Origin: Triticum aestivum
Lineage: Eukaryota; Streptophyta; Magnoliopsida; Poales; Poaceae
Direction: 5' to 3'
Assembly (NCBI RefSeq): GCF_018294505.1
Contig: NC_057802.1
Location: 308,190,961 to 308,254,960 of the forward strand
DNA: 64,000 nt
Made by a program: the position numbers and the translations under genes. The notes beneath the pieces were generated by a model. That model ran no database searches, was not told where the DNA came from, and saw nothing but the letters and a program-made list of their open reading frames with translations. This document shows, one piece after another, positions 10,387 through 21,338 of this stretch (position 1 is its first letter; the number at the start of each line of letters is the position of its first letter).

Positions 10387-13300
10387 TTAAGATGAATCTC
10401 GTCCTCGAGATTCGAGTTGCCTAGAAAATAGCTGTGGGTGGTCTTTGAGTAAATCATCCTCTCATTCCCAAGTGGCTTCGTCCTCGGTATGGTGGCTCCA
10501 CTGAACTTTGCAAAACTTGATAACCTTGCTGCGAGTAACTCGGCTGGCAAACTCGAGAATCTTGACACGTTTCTCCTCATAAGTCAGATCACTGTCCAAA
10601 TGAATATCTTACAGGGGCACTATATCTCTCAGAGGTATATCGGTCATCTCAGTATGACACTTCTTCAACTGGGAAATGTGAAACACATTATGAACTCCTG
10701 ACAGTCCTTCGGGTAACTCCAACTTGTAGGCAACCTCTCCCACGCGTTCCAAAACACGGTACGGTCCCACAAATCTCGGGGCTAACTTTCCCTTGACTCC
10801 AAAATGCTTAACTCCTCACAGAGGCGACACTCGCAGATATGCTCTGTCTCCGATTTCATAGACTACCTCCTTGCGTTTTGAATCTGCATAACTCTTCTAT
10901 CGGGACTGAGCTACCTTCAGTCTATCTCGAATCAGCTTAACCTTCTCTTCAGATTCCTTAATCAAATCCGGTCCAAACAACTAGCAGTCTCCAACTTCAT
11001 CCCACATCAACGGTGTTCGGCATCTTCTTCTATACAGGGCTTCAAATGGTGCCATTTTCAAACTGGCCTGGTAGCTGTTGTTGTATGAGAACTCCGCGTA
11101 GGGCAAGTTGTCATCCCAACTAGATCCATAATCTAGCGCACAAGCTCTCAACATGTCCTCTAGAATCTGATTGACTCTCGGTCTATCCATCTGTCTGCGG
11201 GTGGAAAGCTGTACTAAACTCCAGCCTGGTTCCTAAAGTCTGGTGCAGTTGGTGCCAAAACTTTGAAGTAAACTGTGTTCCCCTATATGATACAATGGTC
11301 CTCGGAACTCCGTGCAGACATACGATCCTGGTCATATATATCTTGGCCAACTTCGCACTTGTATAAGTGGTTTTCACTGGGATAAAGTGAGCCACTTTGG
11401 TCCAGCGATCCACTACTACCCATATAGAATCATAGCCCGGTCGGGTCCTGGGTAATCCGGTGATAAAGTCCATGCCAAGCTTATCCCACTTCCATTCGGG
11501 TATCGGCATAGGCTGCAGTAATCCTGCTGGCTTCTGATGTTCTGCCTTCACTCTCTGACATACATCACATACATCTACATACTCGGTAATAACCTTTTTC
11601 ATTCCAGTCCACCAAAAATGCTCCTTCAAATCCAAATACATCTTGGTGTTTCCGGGGTGTATCGAGTATGGCGAATCATGAGCTTCCTGTAGTAGTAACT
11701 TCCTGATCTCCGCATTATTGGGCACATATACACGGTCCTCGAACCACAAGGTGTCGTGCTCGTCCTCACAAAAACCCTTGGCTTATCCTTCACTCATCTT
11801 CTCCTTTATCTCGGTGATTTCTTTGTCATCCTTTTGGGCTTCTCGAATCTTTTCCAATAATTTTCACTGGACCTCCAATGCTACAACAGAACCCCTAGGA
11901 ACTATCTCCAAACGAAGCTCCCTGAGATCTTTTGCTAACTCCTTGGGTATTCCTCCGCTCACGAGGGTATTGACATAGATTTTCTGGCTCAAAGCATCCG
12001 CTAAGACATTGGCTTTTCCTGGATGATAGTGCAACTTCATATCATAATCCTTTATGAGCTCCAACCATCTCATCTGCCTGAGGTTCATCTCCTTCTGTGT
12101 AAAAATGTACTTCAAACTCTTGTGATCCGTATACACATCGCAACGGTTTCCAATCAGAAAATGTCTCCAGGTCTTGAGCGCATGCACTACAGCTGCTAAC
12201 TCCAAATCATGCATGGCATAATTCAACTCATGTGGTCGAAGTTGTCGTGAGGCATATGAAACAACTCTTCCGTCTTGCATAAGTACTCCTCCAAGTCCTA
12301 AGCAAGAGGCGTCACAATATACTTGAAAATCCTTGCGTATATCCGGCAAAATCAGCACTGGGGCTGTAGTCAATCGTTTCTTCAACTCCTGGAAACTTGC
12401 TTCGCATTCTTTAGTCCAATGGAACTTGGTGTCTTTCTTCAACAATGCCGTCATAGGTTTCACAATTTTGGAGAAATTCTCAATAAATCTCCGATAGTAT
12501 CCCGTGAGTCCAAGAAAACTGCGGATCTCTCCAACTGAAGTGGGTCTCAACCACTCAGTGACTGACTGAACCTTGGTAGGATCCAGTGCTATACCTTCTC
12601 CTGATATAACATGTCCAAGAAATCCAACTTCCTTCAACCAAAACTCACATTTGCTGAACTTGGCACATAAATGATGTTCCCTGAGCTTCTCAAGAACCAA
12701 ATGCAAATGTTCCTTGTGTTCTTCTTCATTCTTCGAGTATACTAAGATATCATCAATGAACACCACAACAAACTTATCCAAGAACTCCATAAACACCTTA
12801 TTCATCATACTCATGAAATAGGAAGGGGCGTTGGTCAATCCGAATGACATAACCGTATACTCATATAGCCCATATCTTGTGGTGAAAGCTGTCTTAGGTA
12901 TATCTTTTTCTCGGATCTTCAGCTGATGGTATCCTGACCGCAAATCGATCTTTGAAAACACTTTAGCTCCTTGCAGCTGGTCAAACAAATCATTGATCAT
13001 TGGTAGTGGGTACTTGTTCTTGATCGTTACTTCATTCAACGCACGATAGTTCAACAACCATCCTTAACGATCCATCCTTCTTCTCGACCAAGAGCACTGG
13101 GGATCCCCATGGTGATGAACTTCGTCGAATGTAACCTTTCTCCAACAACTCCTTAATCTGCTTCTTGATCTCCTCCAGATCATTCGCGGGCATCCGGTAT
13201 GGTCTCTTCGATATAGGCCCGGTGCCTGGCAACAGCTCTATCAAAAACTCGATGTCTCGATCTAGCGGCATGCCTGGTAACTCCTCTGGAAATACATCTG

Positions 13301-14801
13301 GGTAATCCTTCACAACAGGCACTTCCTCCTGAACAACTCCCGTGAGAGAATTTACTTGGGTCCTCCTCGGCGCATGCCGGGATACATACTTGATCCTTTT
13401 TCCCTCCGGGGTAGTGAGTAAAATCGACTTACTGGCGCAATCGATGTTTCCTTCATACATCGACAGCCAATCCATGCCTAGTATTACATCCAATCCTTGT
13501 GACTCCAAAATAATCAGGTCTGAGGGGAAAACATGGCTTCCAATGGTCAATGGCATCTGAAAACATCCTTGACTTGCCATATACTCTGATCCGGGTGAGC
13601 TTACTAACATAGGTGTCCTAAGTATTTTAGTGGGCAACTTATACTTATCCACGAATCCCCTTGATATGTATGAATGCGATGCACCAGTATCAAAAAGAAC
13701 TATTGCAGTAAATGACTTAACCAAAACTTACCGATAACTGCATCAGGCTGCTCTTCAACCTCCTCCACGTTCACGTGGTTCACTTGTCCCCTATTGAAAG
13801 GGTTGGGCTTCTTCCCAGATTTTCCATTGCCATTCCCATTCTTCGCTTCAGGGCACTCAGTGGCATAGTGTCCAGTCTTCCCGCACTTGAAACAAGTAAT
13901 GTGACTTAGGTCCTTCTTGGCGGGTGTGGCTGGAGTGAAGCGGTTCTGATTGTTGCCTGCTCCATTCCCATTCCCATTCTTGGGGCCATTGTGGTTATGG
14001 GAACTCCCTCCATTGTGAGTATGGCCTCCATGGTTATGGGTCAATCCTCCCGAGTTCGGGGTGAAACGAGGCTTCTGCTGAGTTCCTGAGTTGTACCTTC
14101 CTTGTCCATACTTCCTCTTGCGGCTCTCAATCTGATGTTGCTTCCCTTCAATCATAAGAGCCTTATCTACCAACTCCTGGTAGTTGTTAAATGTTACCAC
14201 CATCAATTGCATGCTCATCTCATCATTTAGCCCTTCCATAAACTTCTCCTGCTTCGGGGCCTGTGGCCACATCATCAGGGGCATAACGAGATAGCTTACT
14301 AAACTCATCCACGTACTGAGCCACAGTACGATTTCCCTGACGCAAGTTGCGAAACTCGCGCTTCTTCATGCTCATAACTCCAGTTGAGACATGGGCTGTG
14401 CGGAATGCTTGTTGAAATTGATCCCAAGTGATATTGCCTATGGGGAAAGTGGCTGTGTAATTCTCCCACCATGATGCTGCTGGTCCATCCAATTGGTGTG
14501 CGGCAAAACGCACCTTCTCAGCATCAGTGCAACCTGCGGTGGTCAACTCCCTTCCAATCTTGTGTAGCCAGTCATCAGCAACTATTGGCTCAGTGCTACT
14601 GGAAAACACTGGCGGCTGCAACCTCAGAAAACGGGCTAAGTTGTCAACTGGAGGTGGTGGCGGCGGGTTGTTGTTGTTGGTGGTGTTGTTGTCGTTGTTG
14701 CCTTGGTTCTGGACTAATATCTGCATCAAGGCATTCTGCTGCTGGATCAACTGGGTGACCTCCGGTGGGAAGACAAATCTGGTATCACGTCTCGGAGGCA
14801 T
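10387..14801 (-). pseudogene. Chromovirus gag-pol polyprotein (decayed)
   Basis: Start ATG at 14801, final stop at 10387-10389; about 1470 codons, a normal length. Visible in order: gag; a CCHC zinc knuckle (CFKCGKTGHYATEC, about 13850-13897); protease with FDTGAS (about 13680-13697); RT with FIDD (about 12740-12755); RNase H with YCDAS and TDHKS; the integrase zinc motif and core (11183-11749); and a C-terminal chromodomain-like stretch (about 10420-10570). Frameshifts separate gag pieces near 14225-14300, gag from protease near 13700-13724, and protease from RT near 13032-13057. TAG stops occur near 11183 and 10981. The integrase second catalytic Asp is Tyr (codon 11285-11287). It cannot make a working polyprotein. 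Confidence 0.9.
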
Positions 14802-15004
14802 CTGATGGGTGTAGAGGGGAGAGATTAGAATAGAATGAGGTCTAGTGAGAAAGCACTACCCATATGCACATGAGACAAACACAATCATATCATATCACTC
14901 AATCAATCAAGCAAGGGCATACAATCAGTCTAGAACTATCGTTAAAAGTGCTCGGACTACTACTATATACATGGGGGAAAGACTGCTAATCATATGGTGG
15001 TCAT

Positions 15005-15748
15005 CTAGAAATATTGATCGGTGGAAGACTCCATGATATCCGCTCCAGCTTCGTCTTCATAGTCATCATCGCTACTGTCGGGGTCGGAGTTGGTGTCGTC
15101 AATGATGATGTAGTCTTCAGAACGAATTTCCTTGGGTTCATCGTCTTCTCCTCCTGGCGGGGGGTCTCCCAAGAATACTCCTATCTTCCTTGTTAGATCG
15201 TCATTCTTCTCCACGAGTATCGTCATTTCCTCCTCATATCCATCGTGTGTAGACTTGAGTTCCTCTTCTAGCTCTGGGATCCTAGTCATCGCCTTCTTCA
15301 AATCTAACATGCTTGAGCACATTTGGTTCTCCTGTCGTCGAATGTGCTGGTTTAACTCCTGGATGAAAGTTGCAATGGACCTGTCCTTCCTGGTGCTGAT
15401 CATCTCCCATTGCTCATCTCGGCGCCCACATATCTGATAGATAGTGTCCTTCAGCTCCTGTTTGTAGATTTCTCCAATACGTCCCATAGTAATGTGGGCT
15501 GCCATGCTCTTGCCTAGGCTCCAGGTGGGTGCATCAAAGGAAAACTCTATTGGCTCAGTGACTGGCGTGAATGTCCTTCCCGGAACTTGAGCTCGAATCA
15601 TCCAGCGCTCCTCTTCTGGTAAAGTGGCGATGTAGGTCCTGGTGAAGCTTGGTATTCCGATGTTCAGGTACCTAGTGACTTCCTTCAAGTGTCGTCCAAA
15701 AGGTGTGTCTTCATCCGGTTGTGCAAACTTGTTCCTTGAGTCCGCCAT
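15005..15748 (-). CDS. ORF0-like extra protein of the chromovirus
   Basis: An uninterrupted 247-codon ORF between the primer binding site and gag, on the coding strand. It has no zinc knuckle or enzyme motif. The middle (about residues 130-190) is rich in charged and leucine residues and looks coiled-coil. The last ~45 residues are strongly acidic (runs of D, E and S). Related rice Gypsy elements RIRE3 and RIRE8 are known to carry an extra ORF0 in this place; similarity of sequence to those was not checked. It is intact although gag-pol is badly broken. The function is unknown. Confidence 0.7.
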   Translation of the reverse strand: MADSRNKFAQPDEDTPFGRHLKEVTRYLNIGIPSFTRTYIATLPEEERWMIRAQVPGRTFTPVTEPIEFSFDAPTWSLGKSMAAHITMGRIGEIYKQELKDTIYQICGRRDEQWEMISTRKDRSIATFIQELNQHIRRQENQMCSSMLDLKKAMTRIPELEEELKSTHDGYEEEMTILVEKNDDLTRKIGVFLGDPPPGGEDDEPKEIRSEDYIIIDDTNSDPDSSDDDYEDEAGADIMESSTDQYF

Positions 15749-15840
15749 CCTAAAGAGTAGAAAATGGAGAGAACTCAGAAATGAGTAGAGAACAGTGACC
15801 TAGGGCCTTTCTTAGTGGTCGTGTCCTACATTCAGAGTGT

Positions 15841-15852
15841 GCTCTGATACCA
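15841..15852 (-). other. Primer binding site for initiator Met tRNA (chromovirus)
   Basis: On the minus strand TGGTATCAGAGC, matching the 3' end of plant initiator-Met tRNA, three bases from the LTR edge at 15856. Confidence 0.8.
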
Positions 15853-15855
15853 TCT

Positions 15856-18463
15856 TGTAGCGACCCGACCTCAGACGGTCAAGTCCCTGTGCTCAGTGCC
15901 ATCCCTGGATCGGTAATGCTGACACACACAGTACTCGAAGGATTTATAATAGAGTAGCAATCACACACTTCTACATCGAATGTCTCCAAAGAGAACTAAT
16001 TACACTAAATATGGCTTAAGGCCATATAAATAAGATAACAGCGGAAGGCTTGGAAGATAAAGTGAGTCCATCAACTCCAACGGCATAGCTGAGTGCATGA
16101 CAAACGACCTAGCGCACCTTACTCCTCATCTGAAAAGTCTGCAACATGATACGTTGCAGCCCGAAAATGGGTCAGCACATGGAATATGCTGGCAATATAA
16201 CACAGTAGAGCAATGAACAGATAAATGCTATCACTACATGCATTTATGGCTGGTGGAGGCTCTATGGTTATATTGTTTTGCGAAAAGCCAGTTTTTCCCT
16301 ACAACAAAGAAATAAATTTTATTTAACTATCGAAATTGGTTGAAAACATTGAGAAGGTTCCTCCAACTCAATCCCAATTAAAGTAATCATTTAACCCAAC
16401 AAATTAATGTTAGAGTGATGGGATCAAATCAATAACTCAAGTACCAGACACTCAAAATTGTCCATAACCGGGGACACGGCTAACCATGATTAGTTTATAC
16501 TCTCTGCAGAGGTTTGCGCACTTTTCCCCACAAGACTCGATCTCCTCCGTTGGATTTTCTCGCACTACCTGGTGTTTGAGAAACGGATGACCGAGACACG
16601 GTCTTTCAGAAGCATTAACTCTTTACTCTGGGTGGACAGTTACACCTACTTTCCCTCTACATCTGCTAGCCCACCACTGAAAGAGGTCACACAACATACT
16701 CAACTATGCCAGAGCTCATAATGGCTTGTGGCTACACACGGAAGTTTCTAGCAGAATAATATTATGATCCCTTTGAGCCTGGGTGGCGGACCGTGGGATG
16801 ATCACACGGGTACTCCGGGATATCCTAGGACAACACTGGATTCTCCAGGTGCCCACAAGCAATCCACCCAGATGTGTATTAAAGTTGCCACCTTAAGTTG
16901 AACCATTAATTAACAATCTCACATCTGTCATGGATACACTCAAACCCAATCCACGTCTACGAGCATAGCATAGCAATATAAGCATAACGTAGAAGTAACT
17001 CCCAAGGTTTGAATATAAATAGGTAATAGGTTCTACCTCACCAACTACTTCCGAAACCCACATGTTAAGAGATCCTACTCATGCAATGTGTGAGGGTTGT
17101 ATCTAATGCATAAAAACTGGGTATGAAAAAGTATGATCAATGTGTTACTTGCCTTGCTGACGATCCGCAAAACCTAGAGACTCATAGTAGCACGCTTCGC
17201 ACTCTGGGTATTCTATCGCAAACAAACAATAGTATACATAAGCAATCAAGCAAAAGATGCACGGGTAATTCTCAAATAAGAAGATCTAACCAGAAAGTTC
17301 AACTGAAGAACTCCGGTTTGCAAAAAGAATCAAATCAAACGGAGCAACGAAACTCAAACTGCAAAACAAACAAGATCCGATTACTATTCTAGACTAAAGT
17401 CAAATTTTACCGTACCAAAATCTGGTTCAAGTTGGTTAAACAGAAAGAGGGCTTCGAGACGAAGATCTTCGCGAAAAGATAAACTAAAACAAAAATTAGG
17501 GCAAAAATCGCGATCGGAAATAATCGCGGAAAACCCTGGAAAAAGAAAAACTGACGAACAGGCTAACGAATGAACGCTCGCTGTCTGCGGCTAACGGATG
17601 AACGGAGTTCGCTAAAACGAACATACGGACGAACGTCCGCTCTTTAACTAAACCGTAGAAAACCGAACCGATCTAATAAAAAACGAATCTAGGTTTTAAA
17701 AAAACCCGAATGGTTAACCGGAAAAGAAAGAAAAAAACGGCGATGAACGGCGACGGCGGCGGCTACCTCCGGCGGCGGTCCGGCGAGGCGGGGCGGCGGG
17801 CTCCGGCGTGGGCGACGGCGGCGGGCTCTGGCGCGGGCGGCGGCTGACGAGGCGGCGGCGGCCTAGGGTTTGGGGCGCGGCGCGAGGTGGGCTGGGGCCT
17901 CGGGGCCTCGGCTTATAAAGCCGGCCGGGTCGGTGTCCCAGGCGGACACGGCCCGGGAAGGCGGTTCACTTTTTTTCTTTAAAATATTCCGGCGCGCAGA
18001 AAAACAAAGAAAAGAAATACTAAACAGACTCCAAAAATCCATAAATAAATTTTCCCCATCCTCTAAAAATATGCCGGACAAGGTGAACATTTATTTAGGA
18101 CTCTAGTGCAATTTTGAAAAACGCGTATTTTCCTAATTCGAATAAAATCCAATAAAATTTGTTTATTTGATATTAATATTTTTCCTCCAATATTTCATTA
18201 TTTTGGGAGAAGTCATATTATCTCCTCTCATATATTTTTAATATGAAATATTTTCGGAGAGAAAAACTAATTAAAACCAAAAAATGATCCTTGTTTTAAT
18301 ATTTGATAAAATTCAAATATGAAAAACGTGAAATCCCCAACTCTCTCCGAGGGTCCTTGAATTGCTTTGGATTTCGAGGATCGCAAAACAAAAATGCAAT
18401 AAAATATGATATGCATTATTGACCTATGTATAACATTCCAAATTGAAAATTTGGGATGTTACA
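15856..18463 (-). repeat. 5' LTR of the chromovirus
   Basis: On the minus strand it starts TGTAACATCCCAAATTTTC and ends GGTCGGGTCGCTACA, 2608 bp, next to the primer binding site. The U3 half (16777-18463) matches the left LTR closely; the U5-side half does not. Expected target-site duplications cannot be compared because the left LTR runs into another element. Confidence 0.8.
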
Positions 18464-18668
18464 ACAATGCAAAAAGAATCAACTCATTTGGACTTATGGT
18501 TTAAAAGTTATGGCTGATCAAAGTTTCTGGTCAAAGATTTGATTTAAATTTGAATTAAAAGAAAAACAGGGGGCGGCGTCGATGGTGTATTCCTAGAATA
18601 CGCCTCCACTCATACCGCTTTGGCCGCGAGTGGTGAGGCTGACAGCAGGCCCCACACGTCAGGTCGGG

Positions 18669-18699
<31 letters not shown>

Positions 18700-18707
18700 C
18701 AGAGACG
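18464..18707. other. Unassigned repeat fragment with a GA microsatellite
   Basis: About 245 bp between the chromovirus LTR and the truncated element at 18708. It contains (GA)14 at 18669-18696. The phrase style (GAATCAACTCATTTGGAC) is like Gypsy LTR sequence, but I cannot assign it. No ORF is supported. Confidence 0.45.
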
Positions 18708-20387
18708 TGCTATGGAAATGCCATAATAGGTAGGTGTGGTGGTTGTTTTGAGGAAGATATAAGGAGGTTTATGTGTGAAAGAGCGTATCATATCACGGGG
18801 TTTGGATGCACCGGCAAAGTTTGCACCAACTCTCAATGTGAGAAAGGGCAATGCACGGTACCGAAGAGGCTAGCAATGATGGAAGGGTAAGAGTGCGTAT
18901 GATCCATGGACTCAACATTAGTCATAAAGAACTCACATACTTATTGAAAAAATCTACAAGTCATCCAAAACCAAGCACTATGCGCATGCTCCTAGGGGGA
19001 TAGATTGGTAGGAAAAGACCATCGCTCGTCCCCGACCGCCACTCATAAGGATGACAATCAAAGAACACCTCATGTTTCAAATTTGTTACATAACGTTTAC
19101 CATACGTGCATGCTACGGGACTTGCAAACTTCAACACAAGTATTTCTCAATTTCACAACTACTCAACTAGCACAACTTCAATATCACTACCTCCATATCT
19201 CAAAACAATCATCAAGCATCAAACTTCTCTTCGTATTCAACACACTCATAAGAAAGTTTTTACTAGTCTTGAATACCTAGCATATTAGGATTAAGAAAAT
19301 TACCATGTTGTTTAAGACTCTCAAAATAATATAAGTGAAGCATGAGATTTCATCTATTTGTTCACAATAAAACCACCATTGTGCTCTAAAAGATATAAGT
19401 GAAGCACTAGAGCAAACGACAGACTACCCCGAAAGATATGAGTGAAGATCAATGAGTAGTTGAATAATTATGCAATTATGTGAAGACTCTCTAACATTTA
19501 AGGATTTCAGATCTTGGTACTTTATTCAAACAGCAAGAAAAACAAAAGAAAATAAAATGACGCTCTAAGCAAAACACATATCATGTGGTCAATAAAAATA
19601 TAGCTCCAAGTAAAGTTACCGATGAACGAAGACGAAAGAGGGGATGCCATCCGGGGCATCCCCAAGCTTAGACGCTTGGTTATCCTTGAATATTACCTTG
19701 GGGTGCCTTGGGCATCCCCAAGCTTAGGCTCTTGCCACTCCTTATTCCATAGTCCATCGAATCTTTACACAAAACTTGAAAACTTCACAACACAAAACTC
19801 AATAGAAAACTCGTAAGCTCCGTTAGCGAAAGAAAACAAAACACCACTTCAAGGTACTGTAATGAACTCATTCTTTATTTATATTGGTGTTAAACCTACT
19901 GTATTCCAACTTATCTATGGTTTATAAACTATTTTACTAGCCATAGATTCATCAAAATAAGCAAACAACACACGAAAAACAGAATCTGTCAAAAACAGAA
20001 CAGTCTGTAGTAATCTGTAACTAACGCAAACTTCTGGAACTCCAAAAATTCAGCCAAAATAGGACGACCTAAACAATTTTTTTATTGATCTTCTGCAATT
20101 GGAGTCAGTATTTTATCACGTTCTGGTGATTTTAAACAATTGTTTTCGTGAACAGAAAGTTTCTAGAATTTTCAGCAAGATCAAATAACTATCATCCAAG
20201 AAGATCCTATAGGTTTAACTTGGCACAAACACTAACTAAAACATAAAAACAAATCTAACCAGAAGCTAGATGGATTATTTATTCCTAAACAGACCCAAAA
20301 AGCAAGAAACTAAAATAAAATTGGGTTGTCTCCCAACAAGCGCTAACGTTTAACGCCCCTAGCTAGGCATGATGATTTCAATGATGC

Positions 20388-21218
20388 TCACATAAAAGAT
20401 AAGAATTGAAACATAAAGAGGGCATCATGAAGAATATGACTAGCACATTTAAGTCTAACCCACTTCCTATGCATAGGGATTTTGTGAGCAAACAACTTAT
20501 GGGAACAATAATCAACTAGCATAGGAAGGTAAAACAAGCATAACTTCAAAACTTTAAGCACATAGAGAGGAAACTTGATATTATTGCAATTCCTACAAGT
20601 ATATATTCCTCCCTTATAATAATTTTCAGTAGCATCATGAATGAATTCAACAATATAACCATCACATAAAGCATTCTTTTCATGATCTACAAGCATATAA
20701 TTTTTATTACTCTCCACATAAGCAAATTTATTCTCATGAATAGTAGTGGGAGCAAACTCAACAAAATAACTATCATATGATTGAAAATTAAGATCAAGAT
20801 GACAAGTTTCATGGTTATCATTATTATTTAAAGCATACGTGTCATCACAATAATCATCATAGATAGGAGGCATGCTTTCATCATAGTAAATGTGCTCATC
20901 AAAGCTTGGGGGACAAAAAATATCATCTTCATCAAACATAGCTTCCCCAAGCTTGTGGCTTTGCATATCATTAGCATCATGGATATTCAAGGAATTCATA
21001 CTAACAACATTGCAATCATGCTCATAATAAAAAGATCTAGTACCAAACATTTTAATGCATTCTTTTTCTAGCAATTGAGCACAATTTTTCTTTCCATCAT
21101 TCTCACGAAAGACATTAAAAAGATGAAGCATATGAGGCACCCTTAATTCCATTTTTTGTAGTTTTCTTTTAGAAACTAAACTAGTGATAAAACAAGAAAC
21201 AAAAAGATTCGACTGCAC
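20388..21218 (-). CDS. Orphan ORF protein of non-autonomous Gypsy element, copy 1 (intact)
   Basis: A 276-codon open frame in the slot where gag normally lies, between primer binding site and 3' tail. A later Met at 21152 matches the start of the homologue better and may be the real start. I recognise no domain. It is homologous to the plus-strand ORF at 26434-27270: shared stretches include EHDCN/KHDCN, a central acidic region, LCDGYIVEF/LCDSYIVEF, a CRN motif and a C-terminal block with KIPMHRK, VRLKC and HDALF. The C-terminal ~100 residues are best conserved. A gag-like nucleic-acid-binding or packaging role is a guess. Confidence 0.65.
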   Translation of the reverse strand: MQSNLFVSCFITSLVSKRKLQKMELRVPHMLHLFNVFRENDGKKNCAQLLEKECIKMFGTRSFYYEHDCNVVSMNSLNIHDANDMQSHKLGEAMFDEDDIFCPPSFDEHIYYDESMPPIYDDYCDDTYALNNNDNHETCHLDLNFQSYDSYFVEFAPTTIHENKFAYVESNKNYMLVDHEKNALCDGYIVEFIHDATENYYKGGIYTCRNCNNIKFPLYVLKVLKLCLFYLPMLVDYCSHKLFAHKIPMHRKWVRLKCASHILHDALFMFQFLSFM

Positions 21219-21248
21219 GATCTAAAGATATGCCTTCAAGCACTCGCC

Positions 21249-21266
21249 TCCCCGGCAACGGCGCCA
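21249..21266 (-). other. Distal tRNA-Asp primer binding site copy
   Basis: On the minus strand TGGCGCCGTTGCCGGGGA, a perfect 18-base complement of the plant tRNA-Asp 3' end. It is the second of two copies 62 bp apart; this one is 72 bp from the LTR. Confidence 0.85.
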
Positions 21267-21310
21267 GAAAAGAGCTTAGTTGACGGGGTGTGAGTGCCGC
21301 TTACCTAGCC

Positions 21311-21328
21311 TCCCCGGCAACGGCGCCA
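21311..21328 (-). other. LTR-proximal tRNA-Asp primer binding site
   Basis: The same perfect 18-mer as at 21249, 10 bp from the LTR edge at 21339, the normal place for priming minus-strand DNA synthesis. Confidence 0.9.
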
Positions 21329-21338
21329 GAAAAGAGCT

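Larger units (their letters stand above)
10375..15855 (-). mobile_element. Internal region of a Tekay/Del-type chromovirus (Gypsy)
   Basis: Bounded on the right by a Met-tRNA primer binding site next to the LTR at 15856, and on the left by a polypurine tract (minus strand AAGGGGGGTAGG, about 10377-10388) next to the LTR at 10374. In element order it carries an ORF0-like gene, gag, protease, RT, RNase H, integrase and a chromodomain. This order and the chromodomain place it among chromoviruses. Confidence 0.85.

Noticed and set aside
18630..18890. Cys-rich ORF (GGCFEEDIRRF...) with a close match at 53488-53694
   Set aside because: Conserved in both copies because the whole non-coding element tail is conserved at DNA level. 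The starts lie in different unrelated sequence, and the frame is antisense to the element.
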